Source: Omphiscola glabra
Taxonomy: Eukaryota; Mollusca; Gastropoda; Lymnaeidae
Assembly (NCBI GenBank): GCA_964017045.1
Contig: OZ024795.1
Span: forward strand, 53,979,350 to 54,043,349
Direction: 5' to 3'
DNA length: 64,000 nucleotides
The notes below the pieces were generated by a model. The model ran no database searches, was not told the origin of the DNA, and saw nothing but the letters and a program-made list of their open reading frames with translations. The first letter of the stretch is position 1; each line of letters opens with the position of its first letter. Below, piece after piece: positions 1-11,800 of the stretch. A program made the position numbers and the translations under genes.

Positions 1-1106
1 CTTATAAAAGTCCATTTGTGCCATGATACCAGCTTTACAAAATAGTTTGTTAATCTTTTTTTAAGGTAAATCCTTGTTTTTAATGGACATATATTCATCC
101 GGAGAAAAGAATTAAAAGCTCCGGAACCAAGTTGCATCATTTTACTTTATATATTGCATATGTTATGTTTCAATTCAGCTTTTATTTCTTTTTCCATTGA
201 TGTCAAAGCTGTCATGCTATTAGTTTGTAATTAAATATTCAGAATTAATATTTTTTTCAAAGGATATGAATTTCTTTTATTCTAAATGCAGGCAAACATA
301 GTGGGCAAAGAGTTATATCATTTTAAAAAAAAATGATGTGAATGTTTGCATGTACTTTCATAAGGACATACATGAAAATTAAGTTATTCTTTAATCATCA
401 AATATTTCCTGGGGAAAAAATTTTTTTTAGGTGACTAAATATTTACCAATATTTACGTGGTACACATGTTGTATTAAAATGTAAAACTTGATTTTTCTTG
501 AAATTTAAAAATAAACATGAGAGCAAATGAAAAAATACAAAAATCGAAATGATGTAAATCATATATTTTCTTTTTACTATAAATATATGTTACATCTATA
601 TTGTCAATCAGAATTAATTTCAGAAGTGTATGAGTAAAAATGCTCATTTCAATTTCACCAGAACCAAAAACAATTTAATGAAGAATAATTAGTTTAGTAT
701 AACTTTGTATGGAGATGTAGTCACTCAAAAGTTCACTTCTCTAGTACGTTGAGGGTTGCCCTCTTAGATTTGACTACCTTCCTGGTTGCAGGAGCAGAGT
801 TAATAGATCAAGAAAAAAGTCCACAATTAAAATGTGGATGTAAATTCAGATAGAAAAAGAAAAGACACATTTAAAGTTAAAATGATCTCTGTAATTTGTT
901 TATTTAAAAAAAAAAAAACAACCTATAAACTCTACTATCTGTTGATGTAATTAATGATTTCTTTTTTTTTCAATGTGCAGAATATTATACCTACAAAAAA
1001 AGAAACTAATAACAAACAGTTACAGTTAGGTTACTAAAGAACTGCACTAACAAGCAGTTACAGATAAGTAACTATAGTTATTCTAATAAATTTTAATTTA
1101 TTCCAG
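1..1106 (+). other. Intron upstream of the GET4-like 3' exons
   Basis: AT-rich sequence with no convincing exon, ending in a polypyrimidine stretch and the acceptor ttccag at 1101-1106. The 5' exons of the gene must lie left of the window. I see nothing else definable in it. Confidence 0.6.
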
Positions 1107-2259
1107 AGGAAAGATTGCAGTTTTTACAGTTTTATGTGAGAAATATCAAGTATCTATAAACAGAGATCCCAACTACAAAGAGGTAAACATTTGTTTGAGC
1201 TTTATGAAAATGTCTCTTTGTGCTGGCACTCTTATTTAAGGGATGAATTCTTTATTACAGTAGTAAAAGTTTATAGAAATAACTTTGCGTTAACATTTAA
1301 AACCCAATCCTACTGCATCTTGTAGTGAAGGGTTAGTGAATGCGGGTGAAACTGACTCGGGGGCGGAATGCCCCTGACGCGTCGCTTCACGGCCCGACTA
1401 GAATTACGCTAGTTACGTTGGGGAAGACTTAATGAGCTCTGGCTCGATAGCTGTTTTTCTTAAGAGAGTTAGTTAGTAAGTTAAGGGTTATCATTTTCAC
1501 TAACAATTGTGACCAGATGGGGCAATTGAAGTTGTGAAGAAATGCTTGTTTATAATAATTTTATCCTAATTTTAACAAAATGTTACCATAATATTAACAA
1601 AATGTGTTACCCTAATGTATAAACTAAATGCAACTAATATTACATTTATTAAATAAATTGAAAGAAAAGTTATGTAGGTCCGTTACCAAATCATTGTTTT
1701 CTTTCATAACCGCTTTCATTGTAATCTATAACTTAGTAACCCCCCTTACAGTTGTCCTTGGTAATTCAATATGTTAAAATGTAAATGAGTAAAGACCTAC
1801 CTGTAGTTTGTTTCTAATTTTTTTCTTCTTCAGTACCTTGACCAAATTGGCCAGTTATTTTTTGGTGTGCCTCCACCTCAGAGAACTCCCCAGGGTATAT
1901 TTGGTAAGATGAACTTCTTAACCGCAAACATTGATGTGCTTTTCAAATTTGATAGATTTTTAAAAATTAAATTACATTTTTAAATAATAATTTTCAACTG
2001 TGTTATTTTTATTTATTTATTTAAATTTGCATGAACAGGGAGCTTACTTCAGAACGTCCTCGGAGGGACCGGGGAAGATGACGAGGATGTGGGAACGAGC
2101 AGTAAAGTTGGAGTGGCAGGCAGTTCTCATTCCAACAGTGGTGACGCCAAAGGTCTCGGCTCATTTAGTTCTCTGTTTGGCAGTGGCAGCAGCAATTCAG
2201 CAGAGACACCTACAGCATCAAAACCATCTAAATTTGAAAAAACTCTGGACTTAGACTAA
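1107..2259 (+). CDS. GET4: GET4-like protein, last three coding exons (partial)
   Basis: Three exons join in frame: 1107-1182, 1834-1903 and 2039-2259 (stop TAA 2257-2259). The first starts with one base that completes a codon and continues GKIAVFTVLCEKYQVSINRD; the second encodes YLDQIGQLFFGVPPPQRTP; the third gives an acidic, Ser/Gly-rich tail ending EKTLDLD. The block around LDQIGQLFFGVPP is the C-terminal hallmark of GET4/TRC35, the cytosolic partner of BAG6 and UBL4A that passes tail-anchored membrane proteins to the GET3/TRC40 ATPase. All junctions are gt/ag and phases fit (end of exon two G, start of exon three GG). The N-terminal helical repeats lie outside the window. The tail after FFGVPP is longer and more Ser/Gly-rich than I recall for the human protein. 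Family assignment rests on the C-terminal motif and is strong. Confidence 0.88.
1310..1440. repeat. GC-rich block inside a GET4 intron, possible SINE-like fragment
   Basis: A sharply GC-rich, CpG-containing island in an AT-rich intron, with a perfect 5-bp stem (ggggc/gcccc around ggaat) near 1360-1376. Composition suggests an inserted short element or structured RNA, but I found no target duplication, tRNA boxes or second copy in the window. Confidence 0.25.
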
Positions 2260-5070
2260 AGAATTATTGTGGAAATAGCTGGAGAGAGATATTGAGAAAA
2301 TAACTTTGCAAAATGTTTTGGTAACCGAGAACAATTCCCTGGGATCAGCTGATCAGTTTGTTACTGACTACACTCAGCTAGTAAGGTGAAGGCAGAAAAA
2401 AAAGATTCTGTTGTGGCTACACTCAGCCAATGAAGTGACCGCGGAAAAGTCTGTTGTTTTTGGAACATTATTTATTCATTATGCACAGTAATAAAAGAAA
2501 TTACAATGATTTTTTTTTAATGAAATATTCCAAACTTCTACCTGGGCACCGCCCCCTCCCCAACCCCAGTAGTATAAAAAGAAGTGATAATAGTCTTCCA
2601 TCTCCTAGACTTGCAAGGTATGTGTTGCTTGGATAAGAGATTATTTTAAGACTTGTGTGAATGTCAATGCGCAACTGTAACCTGGCATAGCCATTTTTTT
2701 AAAACGGTGAAACTTTGAATTAAAATTCTTTGTAATTTACTTGAGAGAATGTACTTTAAGTATAAGGAGTTTCCCCCAAAGACCAGTTGCTATTCAGTAG
2801 TGTTTTATTTTTGTTCTTCACATTACTTAGATCATTTTTTGTTGATCCAACTTCTCAAATCAGATATTTATATTGATATGGAAAATAACTTTTAAAAGTG
2901 TCCACATTTATGATTACTAATTTAATATTTCTTTTTTTTTTAAAAATGTGTTGTTTGTAATGTGGAGAGACTGCTGGCTGATTTGAAGGATTTTTTCAAG
3001 GGGGGAATTCTGTTGATGTTGTGTTTTGCTGTAAATGATGAAGATGATACCATTTTTGTCATTCATTTGGGAGCTGTGTATTTTCACCCATCACTTTGAG
3101 GGAGACAACTTGTAAAGCTCATGAGTCCTAGCTTTTAAGATTTTATCAACCAATCAAAATAACAGGGATTCCCTGTTGAAGCTGTGGAATTGTTCCTACG
3201 CTTTCACTGTAACAGTTGGTCCTAGAGTAACAGTGGTCATTTCTTCTGACCATTTTTTGAAAGCACTAGAGCAGCAGTGGTCATTTCAGTTGACCATTTT
3301 GTGACTACAAGAGTAACAGTGGTCATTTCATCTGACCATTTTGTGACAGTACTAGAGTAACTGTCATTTCATCTGACCATTTTGTGACAGTCCTAGAGTA
3401 ACTGGTCATTTCTTCTGACCATTATGTGACAGCCCTAGAGTAACTAACAGTGGTCATTTCTTTTTCCCATTCTGTGGTGTGCATGTTGAAAGAGCAAGCT
3501 GTTGTGAGTGAGGTTGAATTGATTTTATCACAATCCTGTGACTGACCTCACCTGGACTATAACTAATCAATTGATGAACAATACTTGTTTATTTGTACAT
3601 GGAGCGATTCATCAGCTTGATTTACTAGAAGCCCTTAATAATTTTCTTCAAACATTAACTATATTCTAACAAAAACATTTTGATGTGGTTTACATTTCAA
3701 CCGCATTCCATGTGTTGATAATCTTTCAGATATATTTTTGATTATTCTAAGACCTGGGTTTAAAAATAAATCTGTTTTGAGCTCGATGGATCCTTGTGAT
3801 TCAAAGTTAATCGCGGAGAAATCGTGTGATTAAATATTTATGATTATGCATACTGTATGTCTTAATAGGAATAAATCTTTCTTCCTTGCTTTAAATAACT
3901 TCATGTCTATTTGTAATAACTTTCCCTTTGCATAGAATTTTAATACAAGGCATATACATTTAAAAAAAAATATATATCCATTGTAATTCAGAGCAAAGCT
4001 TGGGTAGTGTGAATGGTTCTGTATTAAGCTGTATTTAAATTTGAACAGAATGAGTTTGTGACATAATTGTTCTGATTGGTCAGTTCAAGCTGGGCTTATT
4101 ATTTTCAAATTTAGGTATGCAACATGAATATTTATTTTTTTGAAATTGAAGCCATATATTAAGAGGCATTCGATAACAAATAAGTGTAAATATGATAAAC
4201 CTTGTCTAAATTTGTTTTGATATTTCATATAGGCATTATACTAAAATTAACATTTTTCAAGTGGGAGAACTTTCCTGATCTTTTATTGAAATTTATATAA
4301 AGTGTTTTTTTGTTCAGTACCCACCTTATTTTGCTTTGTTAAATTAAAATAGCTTGTTTGGTAAATTTTTTGAAAGGGATTTTTTGTTAAAAAACTTACT
4401 TTGCCATTTATTTTGTGATCACTTCTGTTTTCTTTTTAACTATGTTGTGTTTGGGATGGAAAGTCTTTCTCATTAACGGGTATAAGGCCGAGGTATAGTA
4501 AGCTATTGAATGGTTTAGGAGAATAGCAGGGAAGCTCTTTAGCTATTATGAAGGAAATTTGAATGAAATGTATGAATGAGATTTATGTGATTGTACAGGG
4601 TGAAATGAAAGAATGTATGTATGAAATGACACCACTGTAGAGTCACTTCATTATTCATGGACTCAAAGGGGTTATTTGTGAGAGGCTAATGTTTGTATGA
4701 AAGGACATTTGTATAGTAACCATATTATGCATGGACTTAATTAAACTAGTGAATATTTGTTAAATGCTTATGTTTGTATGAAATTAAAATTGCATTGTCA
4801 CTACATTTATCTGTGGACTTGAAAAGATGGGCAGTGGATGTGTGTGGCTTAAAAAAACACTGAGAATTCCTGTGTTGATATTAATGGGCATCTAAGGATT
4901 GTTCAATAGAACTGTGTTGGCAGTTAAATCTTGTCTGTGATGGCTTGTGGCAGACTTTGGTCAAAATGACATGCTCCTACATGTGACATTTTGGGAGAAT
5001 TGGCATGTCACTTGTATGTTGTGTCACAAAATGCTGGTGTCTTCATCTCAGGACAGAATCTTTCTTTTAA
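2260..5070 (+). other. GET4 3' untranslated and downstream region
   Basis: No coding exon seen. The first AATAAA after the stop is at 2490-2495; further candidates occur near 3869 and 6111, so a long 3' UTR with alternative ends is possible. The sequence is AT-rich and otherwise unremarkable apart from the tandem array at 3217-3470. Confidence 0.4.
3217..3470. repeat. Minisatellite, 40-46 bp unit, about 6 copies
   Basis: Repeated core ctagagtaacagtggtcatt followed by ttctgaccattttgtgaca. Most units contain the inverted pair TGGTCA...TGACCA, so a transcript would form serial hairpins. Copies differ by small deletions. Confidence 0.85.
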
Positions 5071-5358
5071 CAGTAGAGCAGTGGTTCTAAACCATGGGGG
5101 TCCAGTAGAGCAGGGGCTCTAAACCATGGGTACCCAGTAGAGCAGGGGTCTAAACCATGGATACCCAGTAAAGCAGGGGCTCTAAACCATGGGGGCCTAG
5201 TAGAGCAGTGGTTCTAAACCATGGGTACCCAGTAGAGCAGGGGTCTAAACCATGGGTACACAGTAGAGCAGGGGCACTAAACCATGGGGGCCCAGTAGAG
5301 CAGTGGTTCTAAACCATGGGTACACAGTAGAGCAGTGGTTCTAAACCATGGGTACCCA
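5071..5358. repeat. Minisatellite built from a transposon end plus its target duplication, about 31 bp x 9
   Basis: Each unit reads cagtagag + cagtggttctaaaccatgg + a few bases. The first 8 bases equal the target-site duplication of the hAT-like element 5079-5479 and the rest equals its left terminus. The array therefore arose after insertion, by amplifying the junction. Confidence 0.88.
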
Positions 5359-5479
5359 GGGGTGCGGAATGACTCATGGTAGGGTAGGGATAATATGTTT
5401 TGAAATCGAAATGGGGGTGTGGAAATGTTTCAAAATCAAGAGTGGGGTGCTGCGCTGGAAAAATAATTAAGAACCCCTG
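5079..5479. mobile_element. hAT-like non-autonomous element with expanded left end
   Basis: Left end cagtggttctaaacc, right end aattaagaacccctg (imperfect inverted termini). The flanks 5071-5078 and 5480-5487 both read cagtagag, an 8-bp duplication as made by hAT transposases. No transposase is present. Most of the left half is the tandem array of its own terminus. Confidence 0.78.
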
Positions 5480-5487
5480 CAGTAGAG

Positions 5488-6716
5488 CAATTAATTCACA
5501 TTCCCAAGCACATATTGTTCTAGTTTTAATATATCTCTTTAAAAAAAGGAATGGAATTTACATGGAATGGTCATGTGACTGACCATGAACTATCACCATG
5601 TTTCTATATTGTTTGTCAAGTCTCATTAGCTACACATTTCACTACACATTTTACAGTAATTATTTTCATTTTTTGTGCCTCAATAACCACATTTGACTAT
5701 TTTGTGTGTGTGTGCGCCCATGTGTGATGTGGCCGGTTTAAAATGAAAGCTTGACATAAACTTTTAGTGGCCCCATGTTTTTAAATGGCCAGGCAATAAT
5801 AAAAGAAGCTGTATGTTATATATGTGTGTCAAGGAAGGGCTACAGGGCAGCAGTAGCTATGCAGTCCACTATTTTATAACATCTAGTAGTTGCGGTCAAA
5901 TATCAACTGATGAAAGAAAAAAAAGAACATAAGGAGCTTCTCACTGAAAGTTTCAGTTTCATACATATTAAACTTGAATGCACATTAATATGTAGATTCC
6001 AGAATGAGCTATGGCTTATTCACATAAAAAAAATAATCAGTAACTATGCTTGTACTTTTGAGTTGTAATGAAAACCAATGATTGTAAGACTGTTTATTTT
6101 CATATGTTTAAATAAACTTATGATTATTTCATGTCTATTGTTTTGTTTGAATGAATGACACTGATAGGTGTCCCACCCCTGGGCATCAGTAGCCCCGGGT
6201 TGGTGTCTGTAAAAGTCTTGTGTACAGATTCCCTAATGTAACATTCATTATTTGTTGATCATATCACTGTGAGGTTGTCTGTGTGAAATGTTGCTCCACC
6301 CAAGCTCTATGATAAACATTTATTTATCATATCTCTATCTTAGTCTGAAGGTTGCCTGTGCCAAATTTTGTTCGTTGCTCCGTGACATACTGCTAATGGA
6401 GATATTCCCTGATATGCTCTAATTTTTCCGCACCGTCACTTTTTACAATACGTTTCTTATATTTCTTAGTCAATTGTCATTGGTTGACACAATTAATACA
6501 TGGATGGGTTTAAAAAGTGATATTTATGATGATGCATAAATGTATTTTTTATAAGATTTTGTCTGCTTGCTTGTTGTTGTCAGTTTATTTTAAAGGCCAT
6601 AATAGTTTGCTTGTCACAGAATAAATGGACAGATGTCTTCAAACCAATAGAATGGCTTGTTGTTCTGATGTGTTATGTGGAGTAGCTTCCCTGTCTTATA
6701 TCCACATTACACCAAT
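5488..6716. other. Intergenic sequence, no gene seen
   Basis: AT-rich with short homopolymers. AATAAA at about 6111 could serve a very long GET4 3' UTR. No exon-like open segment with splice signals was found. Confidence 0.4.
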
Positions 6717-7470
6717 AGTTAGCTGTTATCCAGTGAGTCAGTGGTTTTAATCCAGTGAGCGAGTGGTACAAGTAATGCAAAATTTGTACAATTGTTTCCA
6801 TGTCTAATATTCATATACTACAAATAGTTGTTATCCATTTAGTGAGTGGTACAAGTAATGCAAAATTTGTACAATTGTTTCCATGTCTAATATTCATATA
6901 CTACAAATAGTTGTTATCCATTTAGTGAGTGGTACAAGTAATGCCAAGGTGTGCAATTGTTTCCATGTCTAATATTCATATAAAACAAATAGTTGTTATC
7001 CATTTAGTGAGTGGTACAAGTAATGCCAAGATGTACAATTGTTTCCATGTCTAATATCCACAGCGCCTAGATTAGAACAGTTTGCTTCAGTCTTTGAGGG
7101 AAATTTAAAATGATAAAAAGTCATTTAAGAAACATTTAAAGGCTTTTTTCTTTCAATAGATTTATGACATCAGAGCGCTGCTGAAATGGCATGGACACAA
7201 GCGCTATACAAGTAATCAATCATCATCAATCATATAGTACCAATGGTAGTTATCCAGTGATACAACTGATGCCACGGTGTACACTAGTTTCCATGTCCTG
7301 TATCCACATCGTACCAATGGTTGTGAATAATATAGTGATCCAGTGGTACAACTAATGTCCATGTGTACAACAGTTTCCCTGTTTTCTATCCAGATGATAC
7401 CAACAGCTTGCATCCAGTGATTCAGTAGTACAACTACAACTGTTAATGATACCAAACTGTGCTTGTCCTG
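6717..7470. repeat. Minisatellite, 82-83 bp unit, 4 good copies then decayed copies
   Basis: Units run gttgttatccatttagtgag...attgtttccatgtctaatat...actacaaata. Copies from about 6740 to 7060 are near identical; those at 7230-7470 keep only the atccagtg, tgtaca and gtttccatgt blocks. Confidence 0.8.
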
Positions 7471-7659
7471 TAGTGTTGTTATGATAGAATGATGGCAGAA
7501 ATTCAAAGGACTCATAAATGAGGCAGAAATTCAAAGGACTAATGATTCAAAGAAGTGATATTATTTTAACCAAAAAAACAAAACAAAAGCACTCTTCTGA
7601 CTGAATTAATCGAATACCCTGCATGGGCACAGATGAAAAATGAACAAGATTTCTTGACT

Positions 7660-7795
7660 AGGCTGCATGTACTCTATTGGATGCCTGCATGTACTCTATT
7701 GGATGCCTGCATGTATTCTATTGGATGACTGCACATATTCTATTGGATGCCTGCATATATTCTATTGGATGCCTGCATGTATTCTATTAGAATAA
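7660..7795. repeat. Minisatellite, 22 bp x about 6
   Basis: Tandem tgcctgcatgtactctattg units with point variants (gtac/gtat/atat). Confidence 0.85.
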
Positions 7796-8529
7796 TACAA
7801 GTACAAGATGGACACGACATTACTGTTGCACACTAAGTGCGCAATCGTTGAACTGAATGCACCAGTGAGTAGATGGTTCAGTGTGTGTGGTTCCAGACCA
7901 TCTAAACTCAGCTGCACTATCTGATATCTGTGTTGTGTCTTACCCTTATTAAAACTTTACACAGAAAACCAATATTTTAAAAATACTTAGGTTTACAAAC
8001 CTGCCACAATGAAGTAAGTAGAAATGTTCCAATGTTCTGATCCAGGATTTCTAGTAGAGAAAAGAAGGAGTTTAAAAAAAATAACCCTGTAATTCTAATA
8101 TCATAACAAAACAGAATTAACTTCATAATAAATTAGTACTGTTTTTATGGAAAGACCCATCTTTACCCCCAAATCTTCCTTTACATCATACATTCAACAA
8201 GTCTTTCTTTCAGGCAATTTTTTTCCAGGGTTGGCACTTCGGATGTTTGGGTGGGCAGTACCACTGGCTTTAGGGTGGGGGGGAGGGTGGCCCATATTTT
8301 TTATTGGGTGGGGCAGCAGCGATGGGGGTGTATTTTTGATCAACTGCAGAGTTTTTATAGTGGAAAGGGCAGCAAAAATATTTGCGGCCATTGCCTTAGC
8401 TACGCCAATTGTCAGTGCCCAAAATTAGGCTTAATGGTGACCAGGGCCAGCTATGGTGACAGTCGCCAGTAGGCATTTGAACTTCCCTAGATTGCTGCAA
8501 AGAAGGGTGCTCATTAGAGGGGATTGCCT

Positions 8530-8612
8530 TCAAATTTAATTCTGCAAAGAGTGCTCCCTTCATCACAGAATGCTCCCTTCATCAAAGAATACCCCCTTCA
8601 TCAAAGAGTGTG
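8530..8612. repeat. Short tandem repeat, about 25 bp x 3
   Basis: Three units of the type gaatgctcccttcatcaaa. No gene context. Confidence 0.6.
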
Positions 8613-8812
8613 CTGTTTTATTATCGATGGAGTGCAGCCAGCTCACCCCCACCACCCATATGTAATCATGGATCATATAGAGTATCTATAGAAAATTTTT
8701 CCCTCTGACATCTCAGCTCAAGTACTTAGCTTAGAAGCCTGGTATTTTAACTTTAATTTTTGTGATAAATACTGATATCTGGCCACTGGTACTAACGGTT
8801 GTATAACTCCAG

Positions 8813-11800
8813 GGTCGTGTGTCCAAGTCTGGGGCCCGTGGAGTTTGAACCAAACGTCAACAGTTATCATCTGACCGGCATCAGCAACAATGACAATCTG
8901 TGCCATTACACCGGAGTCGAACCCAGGACTCCTACATACTCCTACCCACAGTACGATGAGGAGATGGTGTGTCCACCGAACAGATTTGTTGAGTAAGTCC
9001 ACAGCGTGGCATATTTGTTTTGACAATGTTTTCTTTGATGTCTCCCACTGGCACAGCTGCCAACTCAATCAAATGACTTGTGGACAAATATTCTAAATCT
9101 CCACACTTATTACGGAGAAGTGATAGTTTATTAAGATAAACTAGTTGAAAAACGAGGCTTTACAAAAGTCAAATATCAATATGACTATGTTTGTATGATT
9201 GTACAAATTATAGCCCACCCAAAAAAGGCGGCCGCAACGCATGAAATTCCCATATAGTAAAGTTACTTGAAGAAACATGCATTGAAGTAACGCACTTTAT
9301 GAGATTCCCTAAAAAGAGCTACCACCCTTCCGGTACGTCAGCTATATTAATATTCTAATGTCCCACCCCTTTTTACATCGCAGATTTATTACACCAACTA
9401 TTTCCCTAAAGCAAAAGAAAATATTCCGCACCCAACAAAATGGCAGTATTTTTACGAATCTCATTTGGCGTAATTATATCTGGAATTTTATTTAGTGAAA
9501 TCAGCGCCACATGGTTGCGTTAGTAGCATTTTTACATAGAGAGTTATGTATTTTTTTGGATGATAGCAGGTGACCACGAGGCATTAGCCTAATTTATAAC
9601 TATAACATTATTTTATTGTGTGGCATTCTGATCAGTGTTGAACTTCTCCTGATTATGAGCATACACTTATTAAAGCAAACAAGAAAAAATATATGTATAA
9701 AAGTTGAGATTGCCCGTATAGCTTCGCTTCAAAAGACGCTCTTAATTTGTTTTTTAAAAAAAAAGAAATCGCTCTTCTTAAATGTCTCCAATGTGTGAAT
9801 GTAACAGCAAGTTGTCTTTTCCTACCACAGACCACTCGAGATGCCTGGAGAACTACAACGTTTTAATAAAGAATTCGAAAAGCGAAGACGAACTGTAAGT
9901 TCACACAGTAAACTATTAGTTAACATTGTGTATTACATATAACACTTTAAGAGCTATTTTTGTAAGCAATGTCACAGACATGACAACATTTTTTTAGTAT
10001 AGGTAGGATATATATATATTTTGCTCAGATCACATGTCACTAAAGCTTCATTAGTTACATTTTCCCTCCAAATACAATATTTACCTCTGAGTCAGGGCCG
10101 TCTTTACAGCAGCGAAGCCCCTATCCCTCTTTATTCAGGGTCGTGTCAAGGATGGGGCCAAAGGGCTAATCACCTCCAGCGCTATTATCAAGGGGGGGGC
10201 AGGGGCTAAATGTTCATACTTCCCACGGTAGGCTAATTGTTCATACTGTTCACAGTAAGCTCATTGTTCATACTGTCCAATTAAATGATCACTAATTAAT
10301 TCCCTATTATGACTAAGGGAGTTCACTGGTTGGCTGTTTTTTACACCAGAGAAATAGTTTAATGTAGATCATGATGTCTTGTGTTTAAATTGTTTTAGTA
10401 GGTGGAAAAAGGGAAAATGTGACTTTATTAAAATATTTATTTATTTATGTGCTGAAAATGTATATGCTATGCATAATTAGGTACTTTGACACAAAATTTA
10501 AATATTGTCCAATTGCCATGAATGATATATCATGTTAAAGTGAAAGGGCTAGCTATAAGCTTTATAATAACACCAATTTCATCTTTCTATCTTTTATAGA
10601 ACTGGAGTTATGATTTTTTTTTTAAATTTTTTATTCCCAATTTTATAAACTATATATTCAACCCAAAAAACTTGTGACCCACTTTTGATTTCTTTTCATT
10701 TTTTTACCCATAACTTTTATATTCTTAAAGATAATGGTTCCAAATTTTCAGAAGATATTCTCAATGCAATATACAACACAAGGAACAACAAAAGTTTCAC
10801 ATTATATAATAAATATTTATTTTGAAAAATGTTTTTGCAGAGAAAGTGAAAAACAATTCTGTAAAAAAAAAAATATTGTTTTTGGTAAAATGTATTATTT
10901 CTTTACATGAAAAACAAAACAATTGCAGGTCTATTCCATTTTAAAGAAAAAACAACATCAAATAAAATTAATATTTTAATAATGGTCATTTCATGTTCTG
11001 TAGGGAATTTGAAAATACCTGAAAAGAAAAATAATTAAAATTTTGATTTAATTTTTTTTTAAATCAAAGGTCCATATAATTAACTAATGACATGAAATAA
11101 ATCAGTGCTACTACTTAATTGATGGGATACTGAATACGTCCTGAAAAGAAATATAGAATTGTTATTAATAAACTATTGAAATATAACGTCCTGAAAAGAA
11201 ATATTTATAAATTGTTCAAATATAGTCAAAAGAGATAACAAAAATAATGGTTCATAGTTTGTAAATAAATTACAGACAATAAATGTTAAATTAATACTAA
11301 TAATATTGACATGTACCTGTATGAGATGAAGAATTTAAAATATCTGAAAATAAATAAAAGGGGGAAAATAATTTTAAAAAATGTATTTTAAAAGAACAAG
11401 TCCGAGGTTTATACATTTAAAGTAATGATACCCAACAAATATTTAATCAACGTAGTTTTAATTATAATTAATACCAGTACTATAATATGAAATTTAATAA
11501 TTACCTTTTTTTAAAGAAAATATATGTCCTGAGAAAAAAAATTTAGTAAAGATCGAAAAAGAAAAATTTGAAAAGTATTAAAAAAGGTAATCAAGTCAAA
11601 ATGAAAATCCATAGTTCTGACATTAATATATTTACACAAAGTAATTTTAAAAATAAACGCTAACATTAAAAGAAAAGATAGGAGCCTGAAAAATAAAAAT
11701 TGGAAAAGTATTAGAGTAGTCAAGACAAAATGTAAAAAAATAAATAAATCAATGGTTCCTTAAATAAAAATATATCTAAACATTCTAAAATTCTAAATCA

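Noticed and set aside
8147..8472. Overlapping plus and minus frames around the Trp/Gly-rich stretch
   Set aside because: Driven by a G-rich tract (gtgggggggagggtgg); no splice sites or family motif.
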